Below, piece by piece: positions 22,307 through 33,300 of a stretch of DNA of 64,000 nt (the first letter of the stretch is position 1; each line of letters starts with the position of its first letter). The translations under genes and the position numbers were made by a program. The DNA is from Craterostigma plantagineum. Taxonomy: Eukaryota > Streptophyta > Magnoliopsida > Lamiales > Linderniaceae. The notes beneath the pieces are model-generated. The model was not told the origin of the DNA. It made no database searches and saw only the letters and a list, made by a program, of their open reading frames with translations. The stretch lies in the NCBI GenBank assembly GCA_027422505.1, contig JAPQWV010000355.1, positions 1 to 64,000 of the forward strand, written 5' to 3'.

Positions 22307-23640
22307 TCAGTCTCTTCTCCGCTCTTTCCTGTTCCCTTCGTCTCGTTTTTCTTTTTCTACAAGCTTTGCTCGGGCCTCGGGATTAGCCACAATCAGTCGT
22401 TCCAACTTGTCGTTCAAATGGTAGCATCCCTCCGTAATGTGTCCATACTCATGATGAAAATCACAACAGGTATCGGATACAGGGTTCCTCGGTTCTTTAC
22501 TCACTCCGAATGGCCTTATTATGTAGTTGTATTCATCAAATATCTCCAAAGCTCAGGCGTTATCGACTCTCCAGAGGGTATTAGCTGCTCCAGTCACTTG
22601 GGTAGTTGCTGGAAAGTTTTCATCCCGAGGGGTTCTTTTATGCTCTGGAGAGTTTTCATCCTGAGGGTCTCTTTTATGCTCTGTAGAGTTTTCACAACGA
22701 GGGGCTCTTTTGTGCTCACGGTCGCGATGGGTGATCCCCGGGGCACTCTTTTCTCTTCTTTCCAATAACATTGTGCCTCTTCCACTCGTGCCACCAATTT
22801 CTCAATGGTGCTCGGGTATTTCTTCACTAAGGATCTAAATAGATCGCCCTCTTTAAGCCCATGATGAAAGGCTCCTATAAGCAACTCCAGAGTGACATTA
22901 GGGATTTCCATGATGATTTGGTTGAAGTGCTTGAGGTATTCCCTTAGGTTCTCTCAATCACCTTGCCTCAGCCTCAGTAATTTCACAGCGGAAGAGGGAC
23001 GTCTGTGGCAAGTGGAAAAATGCTTGAGGAAAGCCGTAATGAGGTCTTGAAAACTTTTTATTCCCCAGGACGTAGCAAGGAGAACCACTGTTGAGCTCCT
23101 TTCACCATGGCATCGTCCAGTTGGTACAACGTCGCTTCTTCGTCGAAACTTGCTAAGTGATCCTCGGGATGTCCGTGCCATCGTATTTATCCATTTCAAA
23201 GCGACGAAAATGAGGCGGTAGTGGGACCGTCATAACCTCGGTCGAGAAGGGTGATCCTCGGGGAAGAGGGGATGATTTCTGAGGGTTGGTTAGGCTTTTT
23301 TTTAACTTCTGGATTTCTTTCCTCATCAATGTTAGTTCGGCCTGTTGCCTTTTTGCCAGCCCTCACTTCTTTGCCCTTGGGGAATTCGGTTCCTTCTGCA
23401 ATGTCTTTCCCTCTTCCTCGGACCTTGATTCTGCATGTTCTTCCCTTTGTTCGCCTGAGGCGTTTTCTTCTTGGGACTCCCTGGTTCTTTCCTCCCTGAC
23501 CTCTCAGCCATTAGGACCTCCACGTCAGCTCTTATCTTCCTTATCTCTTGAAACTCTGGGCATCTTGCAAACATCGCATCCACCGTCGTAGTCATTATTC
23601 TGGCCAAGTCATCCATGTTCAGCACGCCACCCTTCGGCGA
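22307..23640 (-). pseudogene. Tat-type gypsy gag, frameshifted
   Basis: Minus-strand gag begins near 23625 (MLNMDDLARIMTTTVDAMFA). The gag domain reads SFQDLITAFLKHFSTCHRRP and AVKLLRLRQGD, then after an in-frame TGA ENLREYLKHFNQIIMEIPNV, LIGAFHHGLKEGDLF and TIEKLVARVEEAQCYWKEEK. A threefold peptide repeat (EHKRxPxxEN, about 22730-22620) follows, then YGHITEGCYHLNDKLERLI near 22440-22385, the usual Tat C-terminal gag motif. Frames change at least twice. No protease or RT follows. Confidence 0.83.
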
Positions 23641-23668
23641 TGCTTGATCGGTATTTTTAGGAACAATA

Positions 23669-23691
23669 CGTTCCCATAGATGGCGCCAATT
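23669..23691 (-). other. primer-binding site of Tat element
   Basis: The minus strand carries TTGGCGCCATCTATGGGAAC right after the LTR end CGCATCA. TGGCGCC-type sites are usual for this group. Confidence 0.75.
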
Positions 23692-24229
23692 TGATGCGGT
23701 CGAAAAATGAACGATCTACCGCCGTGGGGCACGACCCGCCTTCTTTCTCTTTCTTCTTGCCTCTTTCCTTTTGGGAAGCTGTTGAAACAGGGTTAGGGGT
23801 GGGGGCATTTTCTGTCTTGCCTTAGTCAAGACGGTAGTTTCCCTTTCCAGGTGTAAAATAGTGAAGAAAGTGATGTAAAGTGATAACGAAAAAGCAGAAA
23901 AATGGTTAAGTATTTAGAGAAAATGGTAGAGTAACGGTGTCGAATGGATCAGTTGCGTACCTTAGGAGTGTCTTGTGGTATTTATAGCATACCTGGCTTA
24001 GACGGTTTTTGCCGGTTTTCGCCCACGTTCCGCATTTCTCGGCCTTCAGACAATCCCACGTTCTGTGGTCTTCCCACGACCATGGTCTTCCCACGTTAGC
24101 GTTCTACTCAAGCTCGTGGCTCTCCCACGTTCATCCTTTTTCCGGAAAATTTCGTGTGATTGCGTCAGTTTCCCTTCCTAAGTAGTCTCATCGGGTGCTC
24201 TTTCCAAATAGCTCCTCGGGTGCTCTTTC

Positions 24230-26106
24230 TGTTAGGAATATGCCCTCGAATGCTATACAAGGATGAGAGTGCGTAGGGCATTATATTATTTATCATTCGA
24301 CATTTTGTGTAATAAGACATTTTAGTGTGTATAATGAAATGCATTGTTCGTTTATTGGATATAAGAGTTCTTTGCTTAGCATTCGGTGAAGCAATAAATG
24401 AACAAATTCAAATGTGTTGAGTTGAGTCGTTGTTCTCGATGGGCACGAGAGAGAAAGACACCAGTGGACTCTTAACCTCGAACAAAGTCCGTAAGCCTGA
24501 GGTTCCAGTTGGGTGCTGGATAACCGATCCTGGCTTATTTGTCGACGACATATCATGTGCAGATATCCCGCTTGGAAGCGGAGGTCATGACTTGTGATAC
24601 GAATCGAATCAAGGGATTGAATCATTTCATGGACACTGACTCATGGATCGTACGGTCGAATATGGCTTATTACTCAAGGAGTGTCAATGACCGGCGATAA
24701 CACTATAGTAGTCTACGTGAACCTTATATCGAAAAGGGCTTTGACGGAGTTGACTTCGAAGTCTCGACTGTCACTGATTCTCCTCGACCCGATTTGCTGT
24801 TGCATGGGTCAGCGGGCCAGATGTGGTCTTGATAAAGATTTGTGATTGCCGGGCTTAGATCCCCGAGTACGAATTCACAGTCTCGCAAGTAATCGAGATA
24901 AGTGTCCTATGAGGATGGTGACGGAAAATTACGAAATCCTTGGCCAAGGTATTCAACTAACTCATGTTAGACATGGATGGTAGTTTGGTAATTTGCCTCG
25001 TCTCTGTTTTATTATAGAATCGAGTTTAGTGAGTTTGACATAGACCAGCTCTCACTCGATTGGGACACAGCTGAAGGGTTTATACGTAGCACTATTATCT
25101 ATAGTGAGGTTTAGGAATAAAAACTGGGTCGAAATTTGCACTCGAATCGTGTTACGGTCCGGTACTTTGGGATTGACTAGGTAACTACCGGACTCTTGGA
25201 TCCTCCCTTGCCGATTGAGTCGAACGTAGAGAGTCGGGCTTAAAAAGGATCATCAAAGTGTACTGATAAGGAGGGAGAGTATTTTGGGCCTTAACGGGCC
25301 TTGGGCCGTTGCGCCACGCCTTAGTGGGCCTCGGGCCATTTATTGGATCGAAGTTAGACTTCTTATGAAACTAACTTTAAGACTTGGGCTTAGCCAAGTG
25401 CTTAATGGGCTTGAGGATAAAATTGGATTTCACTTTAAGCTAATTTCGAAATATGCCTTTGAGGGTATTTTCGGAATTTGCATTTTTGATAAAAATATGG
25501 AATACAAATTTGGAATATTATTTATTGAAATTTCGAAATTATTCTAGGATTAAGTTTTGAATTTTATAACATAATTAAATATAATTATGACTTGATATTC
25601 AAGTTGGTTTTCTAATAATAGCAAGTTTCCTTAAGTTTGGATTTGGAATTTAAACGAGAGTAAGATTTGGCAAAAATCTCACACTTTAAAGACTTAGCAA
25701 TCGAAATCTAAGCCTTTAAATAGGCAAAATTTCGTGCTCCATATAATAAGAAGTAATTTTTGAACTCAGCACAAGGCAAAAACACCACACCGAACGGACG
25801 CGCGTTTCTCCCACGCGACGGCTCGGTCTCTCTAGCCATCTTTAGAGAAATGATTCCGTGGTACACTGCAAGGTCGGCGTGACGATCTAGTGCCATCCAC
25901 CACCAGCGACGAAGTCTTGAAGAAAAGGACGAGGAGCTGCCACTCACTTCAACTGGTAATTCTCTACGGGTTTGACCCGCCCTATTATGTGCCTACGTAT
26001 TACTATTTTGATCCGAGCTAGGAGGGCAATCGGGAACCCGAAAAATTTTTATTCCGCACCGTACCCGGGGACGTGGCGTCTCCGGGAGACACCGGGTAAC
26101 CCAACA
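24230..26106. mobile_element. solo LTR, 1877 bp, with 5-bp target duplication CTTTC
   Basis: It begins TGTTAGGAATATGCCC and ends GGGTAACCCAACA, and is flanked by CTTTC at 24225-24229 and 26107-26111. No PBS, polypurine tract or coding sequence is inside, so it is best read as a solo LTR left by recombination between the LTRs of a lost retrotransposon. The family is not known. Confidence 0.88.
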
Positions 26107-26196
26107 CTTTCCGGACAGCTCCTCGGGTTTGCCAGCAGCTCCTCGGGTGCTCTTTCCTCTTCCTGATGCTTCTCGGTGCTCTGACCAGACAGCTTA

Positions 26197-29009
26197 TGTA
26201 ACGACCCTTATTTTCTAATTACTAATATTGGCGGATTTTCGCAACGTAAGTCGCGGAAGACCCGTCTAATTAAAACTTTCTCTAAAATAAAACGTATTAA
26301 AATATACCTCGTCTAATAGTCGTATATTTACACAAGACGTAAGTCTAAAATATCAAATAATTAAAAATCTTAACGTCGCTCCATAGGTCGCATCCATGTA
26401 CTGCCCTGCCTTCAAAAGTCGCTGGAGTCACCGCCAACAGCCCGCCTCAGCCGCGACGCGTATCAGCGCCGGACTCATATGTACCTACAACACGTAAACT
26501 GAGCTCCTTGCCCAGTAGATGAAACATGCATGTATGCAATGTGCGCTCAACCCCATTCCCAAACCACCTCGCAAGTGCACGATCAACTCGACTCGACTCA
26601 TCTCAACACTAACACGTCTCAACACCCCACACTACTCGACACAAGTACGTTTCAAATATCCCACTCAGGTCTCTTTAGAATACGTTCCCACTCAGGTCAT
26701 GTTAGAATGGAATATCCTATTCAGGTCTCGTTAGAATGGGTGGCTACTCAGGTCTCGTTAGAGTCGCATATCCCGCTCAGGTCTCGTTAGAGCGGGTAAG
26801 CTACTCAGGTCTCGTTAGAGTTGCCCTATACTCGAAATGTCCTATAATGTCGCAACACATCCCGTCACTCGACACCTCATACGCTCGGGCGGCCAACTCA
26901 GGTCACGTTAAAGTTATCATGCACCCGAGTTCCCCTCTACCCAACGTAATAACCTACACCTCCCATCGACATCCCAAACGTTACCGTTCCGCAGGATAAT
27001 CGACTCCCTCGCACTGACGTGGTATGCAAGTGCAATGCAAGTCACATATATACATAATAACATGCAGAATATTTAATACATCACTTAAATCACTAAACCG
27101 CATAATCATATAAGCACATAAGTATCACATAATGTTTACGTGCCGTAGGTGAGTTTCACCTACCTGTCGTCCTTAATGTTGCAACTGTTAAATCTTTAAT
27201 GTTCTGGACCTCTGAACCTTTTTCACGTACAAATATAATCATATAAGTATATCTAGTAAGTCATCGAAGTATACAATATTCTTAAATTACTAAAGTCTAT
27301 AAGTCAATCATGTACCCTACATAAAGCAAGTATCAAAAATATTAATAACATATAAATTCCAAACTATCTTCATGAAAAATTAGTTCTCTTACCTACTAAG
27401 TCCACAAAAACTTTATGGTACTAAACCTAAGTCCACGAAGACTTTCATTAACCACCTAATACCAAAAAGAATTATGATGAGATAGGAAATCCTATTTTGT
27501 CGAGAACTTCACAAACTAATAACATATACTATATTTTTAAAGTAATCATATATACTTAACAAGGTAAGTCAATCCTTCAAAACTAAAGCAGTAACACATT
27601 GTTAACCACAACAATAAACACGAAAACCTCACCTAACTCACTAATATAATAATCACTCAAACTAACCCCAATATAATCACGAAAACTTCATTTAATATAC
27701 ACTATACATGCCGAAACCTATTAGGTAGAAGTCGATATCTTTTGTGAGCTTATCTAATACTTTTATGAAGAACCAAACTCATGAAATTAAAGATCATTAA
27801 ACAATTCAGGCATCTAAAAACCCTAACTCCACAAAACTTGAGGTCAACGATTTCTTGACATGTAGAAAACTCTAATTATTATCATCTTTCAAAACTCATA
27901 ACTAGTGAAACATCTTTCATTGAAGGATTATTAAAACTTTCAATTAAACACAAAGTACAATTTAAACTTCTAAAAAACATCAAAACCCTAATATCTGAAA
28001 ATCACATTAATATTATACAAAAACATCATTTATCCGAAAGTCCTAACGCACTCGATCGTAATAACAATTTCTATAACAAAATCAAAACGACTTCATACAT
28101 GTTCAACCCGACTCCAAGTTATATGAAAATGAACACATAAAACATCCATGCTCACTAAATTCTAAAATATACTAAACCACATACATAAAAACGTAAAGAT
28201 CGTAAGATAGATTCATACCATTCCAAAGTCTGTTTTGAATCACTGTTAGAACTCCCCTCCTTCTCTCTAGGCTTAGATTTTCGAAACTTTACTATTGAAT
28301 GAGCTCTCAATCGTATCTGGGTATTTAGTTAGTACTTAATCATTTGTCTCTTGCCAAATAAGTTTGTTCTAATCGTTTCTCTTTATTTTTGTTTAATGAT
28401 TGTACTAAACACTCTAACACTTTTGTTCTTATTTCCAATCCTAACGTGTAACAATAAGTGAAGTTGTTGGCCATTTTGTCCTTTCTTATTTAGCTTGTAT
28501 TATGTTATTAATTTAGTAATTAGTAACTTTCTTCATTGACAAAATTTCGAAAGTTCAGTTCTTACTATACATACCTAACGTGTAATGATAGTCTAATAAA
28601 GTTAGATGTTTTACTAACTCTTGTCCTTTTTGATATAAGAAATGCCTCCCATCACTATCCTCTTTGATAGAAAATCGTCCATTTCTACAAATACTAATTA
28701 GTTTGCGATAATGATCTTTATCCCTACCAAAACCATTAACCACAATTAATAATAAGATTGTTAAGGTATGCAATATAGTCCGAAAACTTCATCCCTTATC
28801 ACTTAATAAATTTTATTCTATCATTATATTGGCACATAATATATAGCCACAAAAGCATTCAAAGTTATCCCTTACCATCAATATTTAATTGGTTTTGTTT
28901 GGAACAATATCATTTGTTGAAGAGAATAAATTCTTATATTTCTTTTATGGTAACTACGCTACTTTAAAATACTTACAATAATCCCGTTTTAAATTTCACG
29001 GGTATCACA
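26197..29009. mobile_element. solo LTR, 2813 bp, with 5-bp target duplication GCTTA
   Basis: It begins TGTAACGACCC and ends CGGGTATCACA, flanked by GCTTA at 26192-26196 and 29010-29014. Read on the minus strand it starts TGTGATACCCG, a start seen in long chromovirus (Tekay/Del-like) LTRs. It contains a tandem repeat at 26655-26825 and no coding sequence. Confidence 0.87.
26655..26825 (+). repeat. tandem repeat of ACTCAGGTCTCGTTAGA units
   Basis: At least six imperfect units of about 27-30 bp carry the core ACTCAGGTCTCGTTAGA followed by a variable GC- or AT-rich spacer. Confidence 0.85.
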
Positions 29010-29264
29010 GCTTACTGGGGCTCCTCGAGCACTCTCTCCCTCTTCCTGATGCTTTTCGGGTGCTATGGCCAGGGGGCTCCTCGGGCATCCTGCTTCCGGG
29101 GTCCTCGGGCATTCTTGTCAGACAACTCCTTGGGCATTCTTTCCAAACAGCTCGTCGGGTAGCGGCTCGATCCCTCTTGCCAGCTGGCTTAATGGGGCTC
29201 CTCGGGAAATTTTGCCTGACAGGGGGATGGGGCTCCTCGGGCACTCTTGCCAGGTAGCCTTTTG

Positions 29265-29640
29265 ACTGGTCCTTTTCCTTCTTTTCGGTTCGTCCACTTT
29301 CCTCTTTCTGGTCGTCCTCTTCCTGATTCGCCCTCTTTTCTCTTTCTGGTCCATCCTCTTTCCTCTTGTTTCTCTTCCCTCTTCCTGGTTCGTCTTCTTT
29401 CCTCTTCCTGGTCCGTCCTATTCCGTCCTTCTGGTTCGTCCTCTTGCTTTTTCCTGGTCCGTCCTCTTCCCTTTTCCTAGTCCGTCTCTTTCCTCTTGGT
29501 TCTCTTCCCTCTTCTCGGTTCGTCCTCTTTCCTCTTCCTGGTCCGTCTTCCTACTTCCTAGTTCTTCCTCTTCCCTTTGTTTGGTTCGTCCTCTTCCCTT
29601 TTCCTGGTCCGTCGTCTTCCCTCTTTCCACAATGGACTCT
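29265..29640. repeat. pyrimidine-rich imperfect tandem repeat in Tat 5' LTR
   Basis: Same CGTCCTCTTCCCT-type units as at 20755-21170. This is the partner copy in the other LTR. Confidence 0.85.
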
Positions 29641-29892
29641 TCTTATCACCCTTCGGGCGTATTTTCCCGAGGGGGTGGCATACCTCCTATCTCTCAGGTA
29701 TGTTTCCCGAGGGGGTGGCATACCTTTCGTCCCTCTAACATGTTTTCTCGAGGGGTGCCATTTCTCCGCCATAGGGGTGCATTTCTACGTGAGCTCCTTC
29801 TTCCCTCGCAAAGCTTTCTGCCTAATTCCGTTTATGTTGTTTTAACTGCTTCTGAGTATTTCGTCAAGACCCGGAAAAATCCGGGGTTAACA

Positions 29893-30366
29893 ATCAAAAT
29901 CATCGAAATCCATCTATAGAAAACTAGTCACAATATATTCCTTCATATATTCAAATGTACATTTCTAATGGTAAAATAAGAGTAAATGATTTTTGCACTT
30001 TATTAATTAATTTTTTCATGCTTAATTGATAGACCATTTGATTCACCACTCACCCTTAGAATAAATAAGAGTATAAATTAGGAAATCTTGGAACCAATTC
30101 TGAAAAAAAAAAGTTTTTGAATCAGCTCATTCTTGGGCTAGCAATCTACAAACTTCTTCGGCCCAACAAGGATTGGTTAAGGCGGGCTCTGATAGAACGG
30201 CCCGCCTGCGAGCAGATCTTTCGAGTTTGAATTTATTATATTCGAATAATTCGCTCGGTCGTCACAGAAACTATCTTTTTTTCTTTTCCCCTCCGACAAA
30301 ATCCCCAAAATTTAAAACAGCACGAAACCCTGATTTGATTTAGTTGCAGTCCCTCCCCCAAAAAAA
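29893..30366 (+). promoter_or_regulatory. SMC1 upstream region and 5' UTR
   Basis: Only 474 bp separate the Tat LTR end from the SMC1 start codon, so the proximal promoter and 5' UTR must be here or inside the LTR. A pyrimidine-rich block (about 30270-30300) precedes the ATG. No unambiguous TATA box was identified. Confidence 0.45.
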
Positions 30367-33300
30367 ATGCCCTCCCTTCCAACTACCGGAAAAATCCTCA
30401 GGCTGGAGCTTGAAAATTTCAAGTCCTACAAAGGCCATCAGGTCATAGGTCCTTTCTACGACTTCACGGCCATAATCGGGCCCAACGGCTCGGGGAAATC
30501 TAATCTAATGGATGCCATAAGCTTCGTCCTTGGTGTCCGCACTGGTCAGCTGCGAGGTGCTCACTTGAGGGACTTAATCTACGCTTTTGATGATCGCGAG
30601 AAGGAGCAAAGAGGTCGTCGGGCTTACGTCATGCTGGTGTACGAAATGCCGGACAGCAAGGAGATGGCCTTCACGCGTGGGATCACTGCGAGTGGTGGGG
30701 GTGAGTATCGGATTGATGATAGGGTTGTGACTTCGGAGGAGTACAATCTGAGGTTGAAGTCGCTGGGAATTCTAGTGAAAGCTAGGAATTTTCTCGTTTT
30801 TCAGGTTGTTTTGCTTTCCTTTTCGCACTTTTTTATTGTGTGGAAATGTTGCTGTATATTGCGGCTTTTTTTTTTTTCGGGTTTATCATGGTTGGTTTCT
30901 TTTTTAGGATTGCTTCAGTTGGTTCATTTCGACGGATAATTTAGATTAGAGACTACTCTTCATTAATTCTTGGAACTAATCTACTTACGGAAGTAGAAAT
31001 AGAAATTAACTAATGATAATATGTCCACGTCAACATGACATGCTTCTCCTGCGAGAAAAGGGCCTTTTTTCCCTGATTGTGCCTTGCATCTCACATAGCT
31101 ATGTGACATACGTTGGTCGAGCGCAATATTTGAAGGAATGTTCACTGTAGTTCCATTGACTTTACCATCAATTGTCAAAGCACACAGATCACTGTAGACA
31201 TACTCTCATTTGATGTAAGTGTTGCACTTCTTTTATTTACTTAGAAATCATTATGTTGTTCAGGGAGATGTGGAGAGTATCGCTTCTAAAAATCCCAAAG
31301 AATTGACAGCACTTATTGAACAAATCTCGGGGTCTGAAGATTACAAAAGACAATATGAAGAGTTCGAAGAGCAGAAATCCCTGGCAGATGAAAAAGCAGT
31401 GCTTGCTCATCAGAAAAAGAAAACCATTTCTGCAGAGAGAAAGCAGAAAAAGCTTCAGAAAGAAGAAGCGGAAAAGCATCTCAAATTACAGGAACAACTG
31501 GTTTGTGGCGCCTACAGTTTTGTTTTACTTTCAAGGGATATTTAAATCCGAACTCCCACTGTCAGGAAATTTCTGCAATTTACTCATTCATTAATGGAGA
31601 ACTTTTTTTCCTGCAGAAATCCTTGAAGCAGGAACATTTTCTTTGGCAACTATATAACATAGAAAAGGATATTGAAAAAGCTAAGGAAGACCTCAATGCT
31701 GAGAGAGATAGCCTGAAAGAAATTTTGCAAGAACTGGACATTTATCAGGCCGAGTCGAATAAAAAAGGTAAAGAGCACGCAAGATATATGAAAGAGATTG
31801 GCCGCTTGCAGGCAAAGATTGCAGAGAAACAGAATCGTCTGGATAATGTACTTACCTTTTCATTTGATGATTGATTTTTTCAGATTCAGAGTGCTTTAAA
31901 TAATTGATAGGAAGTAGTTCATTTCAAGTTAAGTTGTACATTGGAAAATATAGAATCATAGAACGTTACTGAGTCCTTGGGCGTTTGGGGCATCGGATAA
32001 TAGAAAGGGGGTTATCCATGGTTAACGAAAATTTTTATTATTGCACAAGTTGTCTTTAGTCTTGGGAAATCTTAATTCTCATTGGATACATATGAACTGT
32101 GATGCCTCTATTTAGAATTTTGTTTTGACATGCCTATTTCTTTTTTGGCATTGCAGCAATCTGAGCTCGTAAAATTGAAGGAGGAAATAAATCGTTTGAC
32201 TTTGAAGGGTAAAAGTACCCGATCAGAGTTAGCTAAGAAAAAGGGGGAAAAGAAAAGACATTTGGTGGAAATTCAGAAACTGGAGAATGGATTGAGAGAT
32301 GTAACTACGCGACTTGATGAGTTGCGTGAAAAAAATCGGGATGCTGGCGGAAAGCTACAGTTGCTTGACAGTCAGTTGGAGACATATCACCAAATGTGAA
32401 CCCTTAGTGCTTACTGAGATATTTGTTTTCTTTCTGACTGATGAGGTATATTAATTATCACCGTTTTGCAGTAAAGAGGAAGCTGGGACAAAAACTGCAA
32501 GTTTGAAGGCTGAGAAGGAGGTTTTAGACCGGCAACAGAACGCAGATGTTGAAGCCCAGAAGAACTTAGAAGAAAATCTCCAGCAGTTGGAAAACCGTAA
32601 GCAGGAGCTAGAGTCCCAGGAGAAACAAATGCAATCTAGACTCGAGAAAATTCTTGATGCTGTTGGAAAGCACAAGAACGATATCAAGAGAATCCGCAAG
32701 GAGCAACACGAACTGAACGATAAGCTCGAACGATCCAGGTGAGGCTGAGAATAGTGGTTCTACTTTATAGTTGTTTCTTAAACTAATTCTTCATGATAAC
32801 ACAAATATTTGTTTCAGTCGTGAATCTGATATGTTGAAGGCGAAACTAAGTGATTTAGATAATCAGCTACGAGAATTGAAGGCTGACAGATTTGAAAATG
32901 AGAGGGATAAAAGGTTGTCTGAAGCAGTTATAACCCTCAAACGCCTCTTTCCTGGTGTTCGTGGTCGCATGACAGAGCTCTGTCGACCAACACAAAAAAA
33001 GTACAATCTTGCTGTCACTGTTGCAATGGGCAGATTCATGGATGCTGTGGTGGTTGAGGATGAGAAGACAGGAAAAGAGTGCATCAAGGTTATTATTTTT
33101 TTGTTATTACTTAATTTCACGCAGGACCCTCTTGTTTAATGAAGATTTTGCCCACTTTTTAATGACTCCCAACCGTGGATTCAGAATCTTTGCTTACTTT
33201 CCGTCGCGTCGTATTGGTATCAAGACGACTTTTGGATCATTCTATCTTCAACACAATGAATTGTCTCAACTGAAATTCATAAAAGAGATCTTGTATATGC

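Larger units (their letters stand above)
20606..29892 (-). mobile_element. Tat-type Ty3/gypsy element, gag only, with two nested solo LTRs
   Basis: Homologous LTR sequence lies at 20606-21414 (3' LTR, truncated) and at 23692-29892 (5' LTR, split by two insertions). Between them are a polypurine tract, a repeat-rich 3' segment, a frameshifted gag and a TGGCGCC-type PBS. The internal region is only 2.3 kb and has no RT, RNase H or integrase, so this copy is non-autonomous or internally deleted. The left LTR lacks its distal part, so its outer target duplication (right side ATCAA at 29893-29897) cannot be checked. Confidence 0.85.
23692..29892 (-). repeat. Tat element 5' LTR, split into three pieces
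   Basis: The pieces are 23692-24229, 26107-26196 and 29010-29892. Removing the two insertions and one copy of each target duplication leaves about 1.5 kb, from TGATGCGGTC to CCGGGGTTAACA. The third piece aligns with the 3' LTR at 20606-21414. Confidence 0.87.

Noticed and set aside
30805..30939. Read-through of SMC1 exon 1 into intron 1
   Set aside because: A GT donor at 30805 follows the conserved KARNFLVFQ, and the next exon at 31264 resumes with conserved [14 protein letters not shown].
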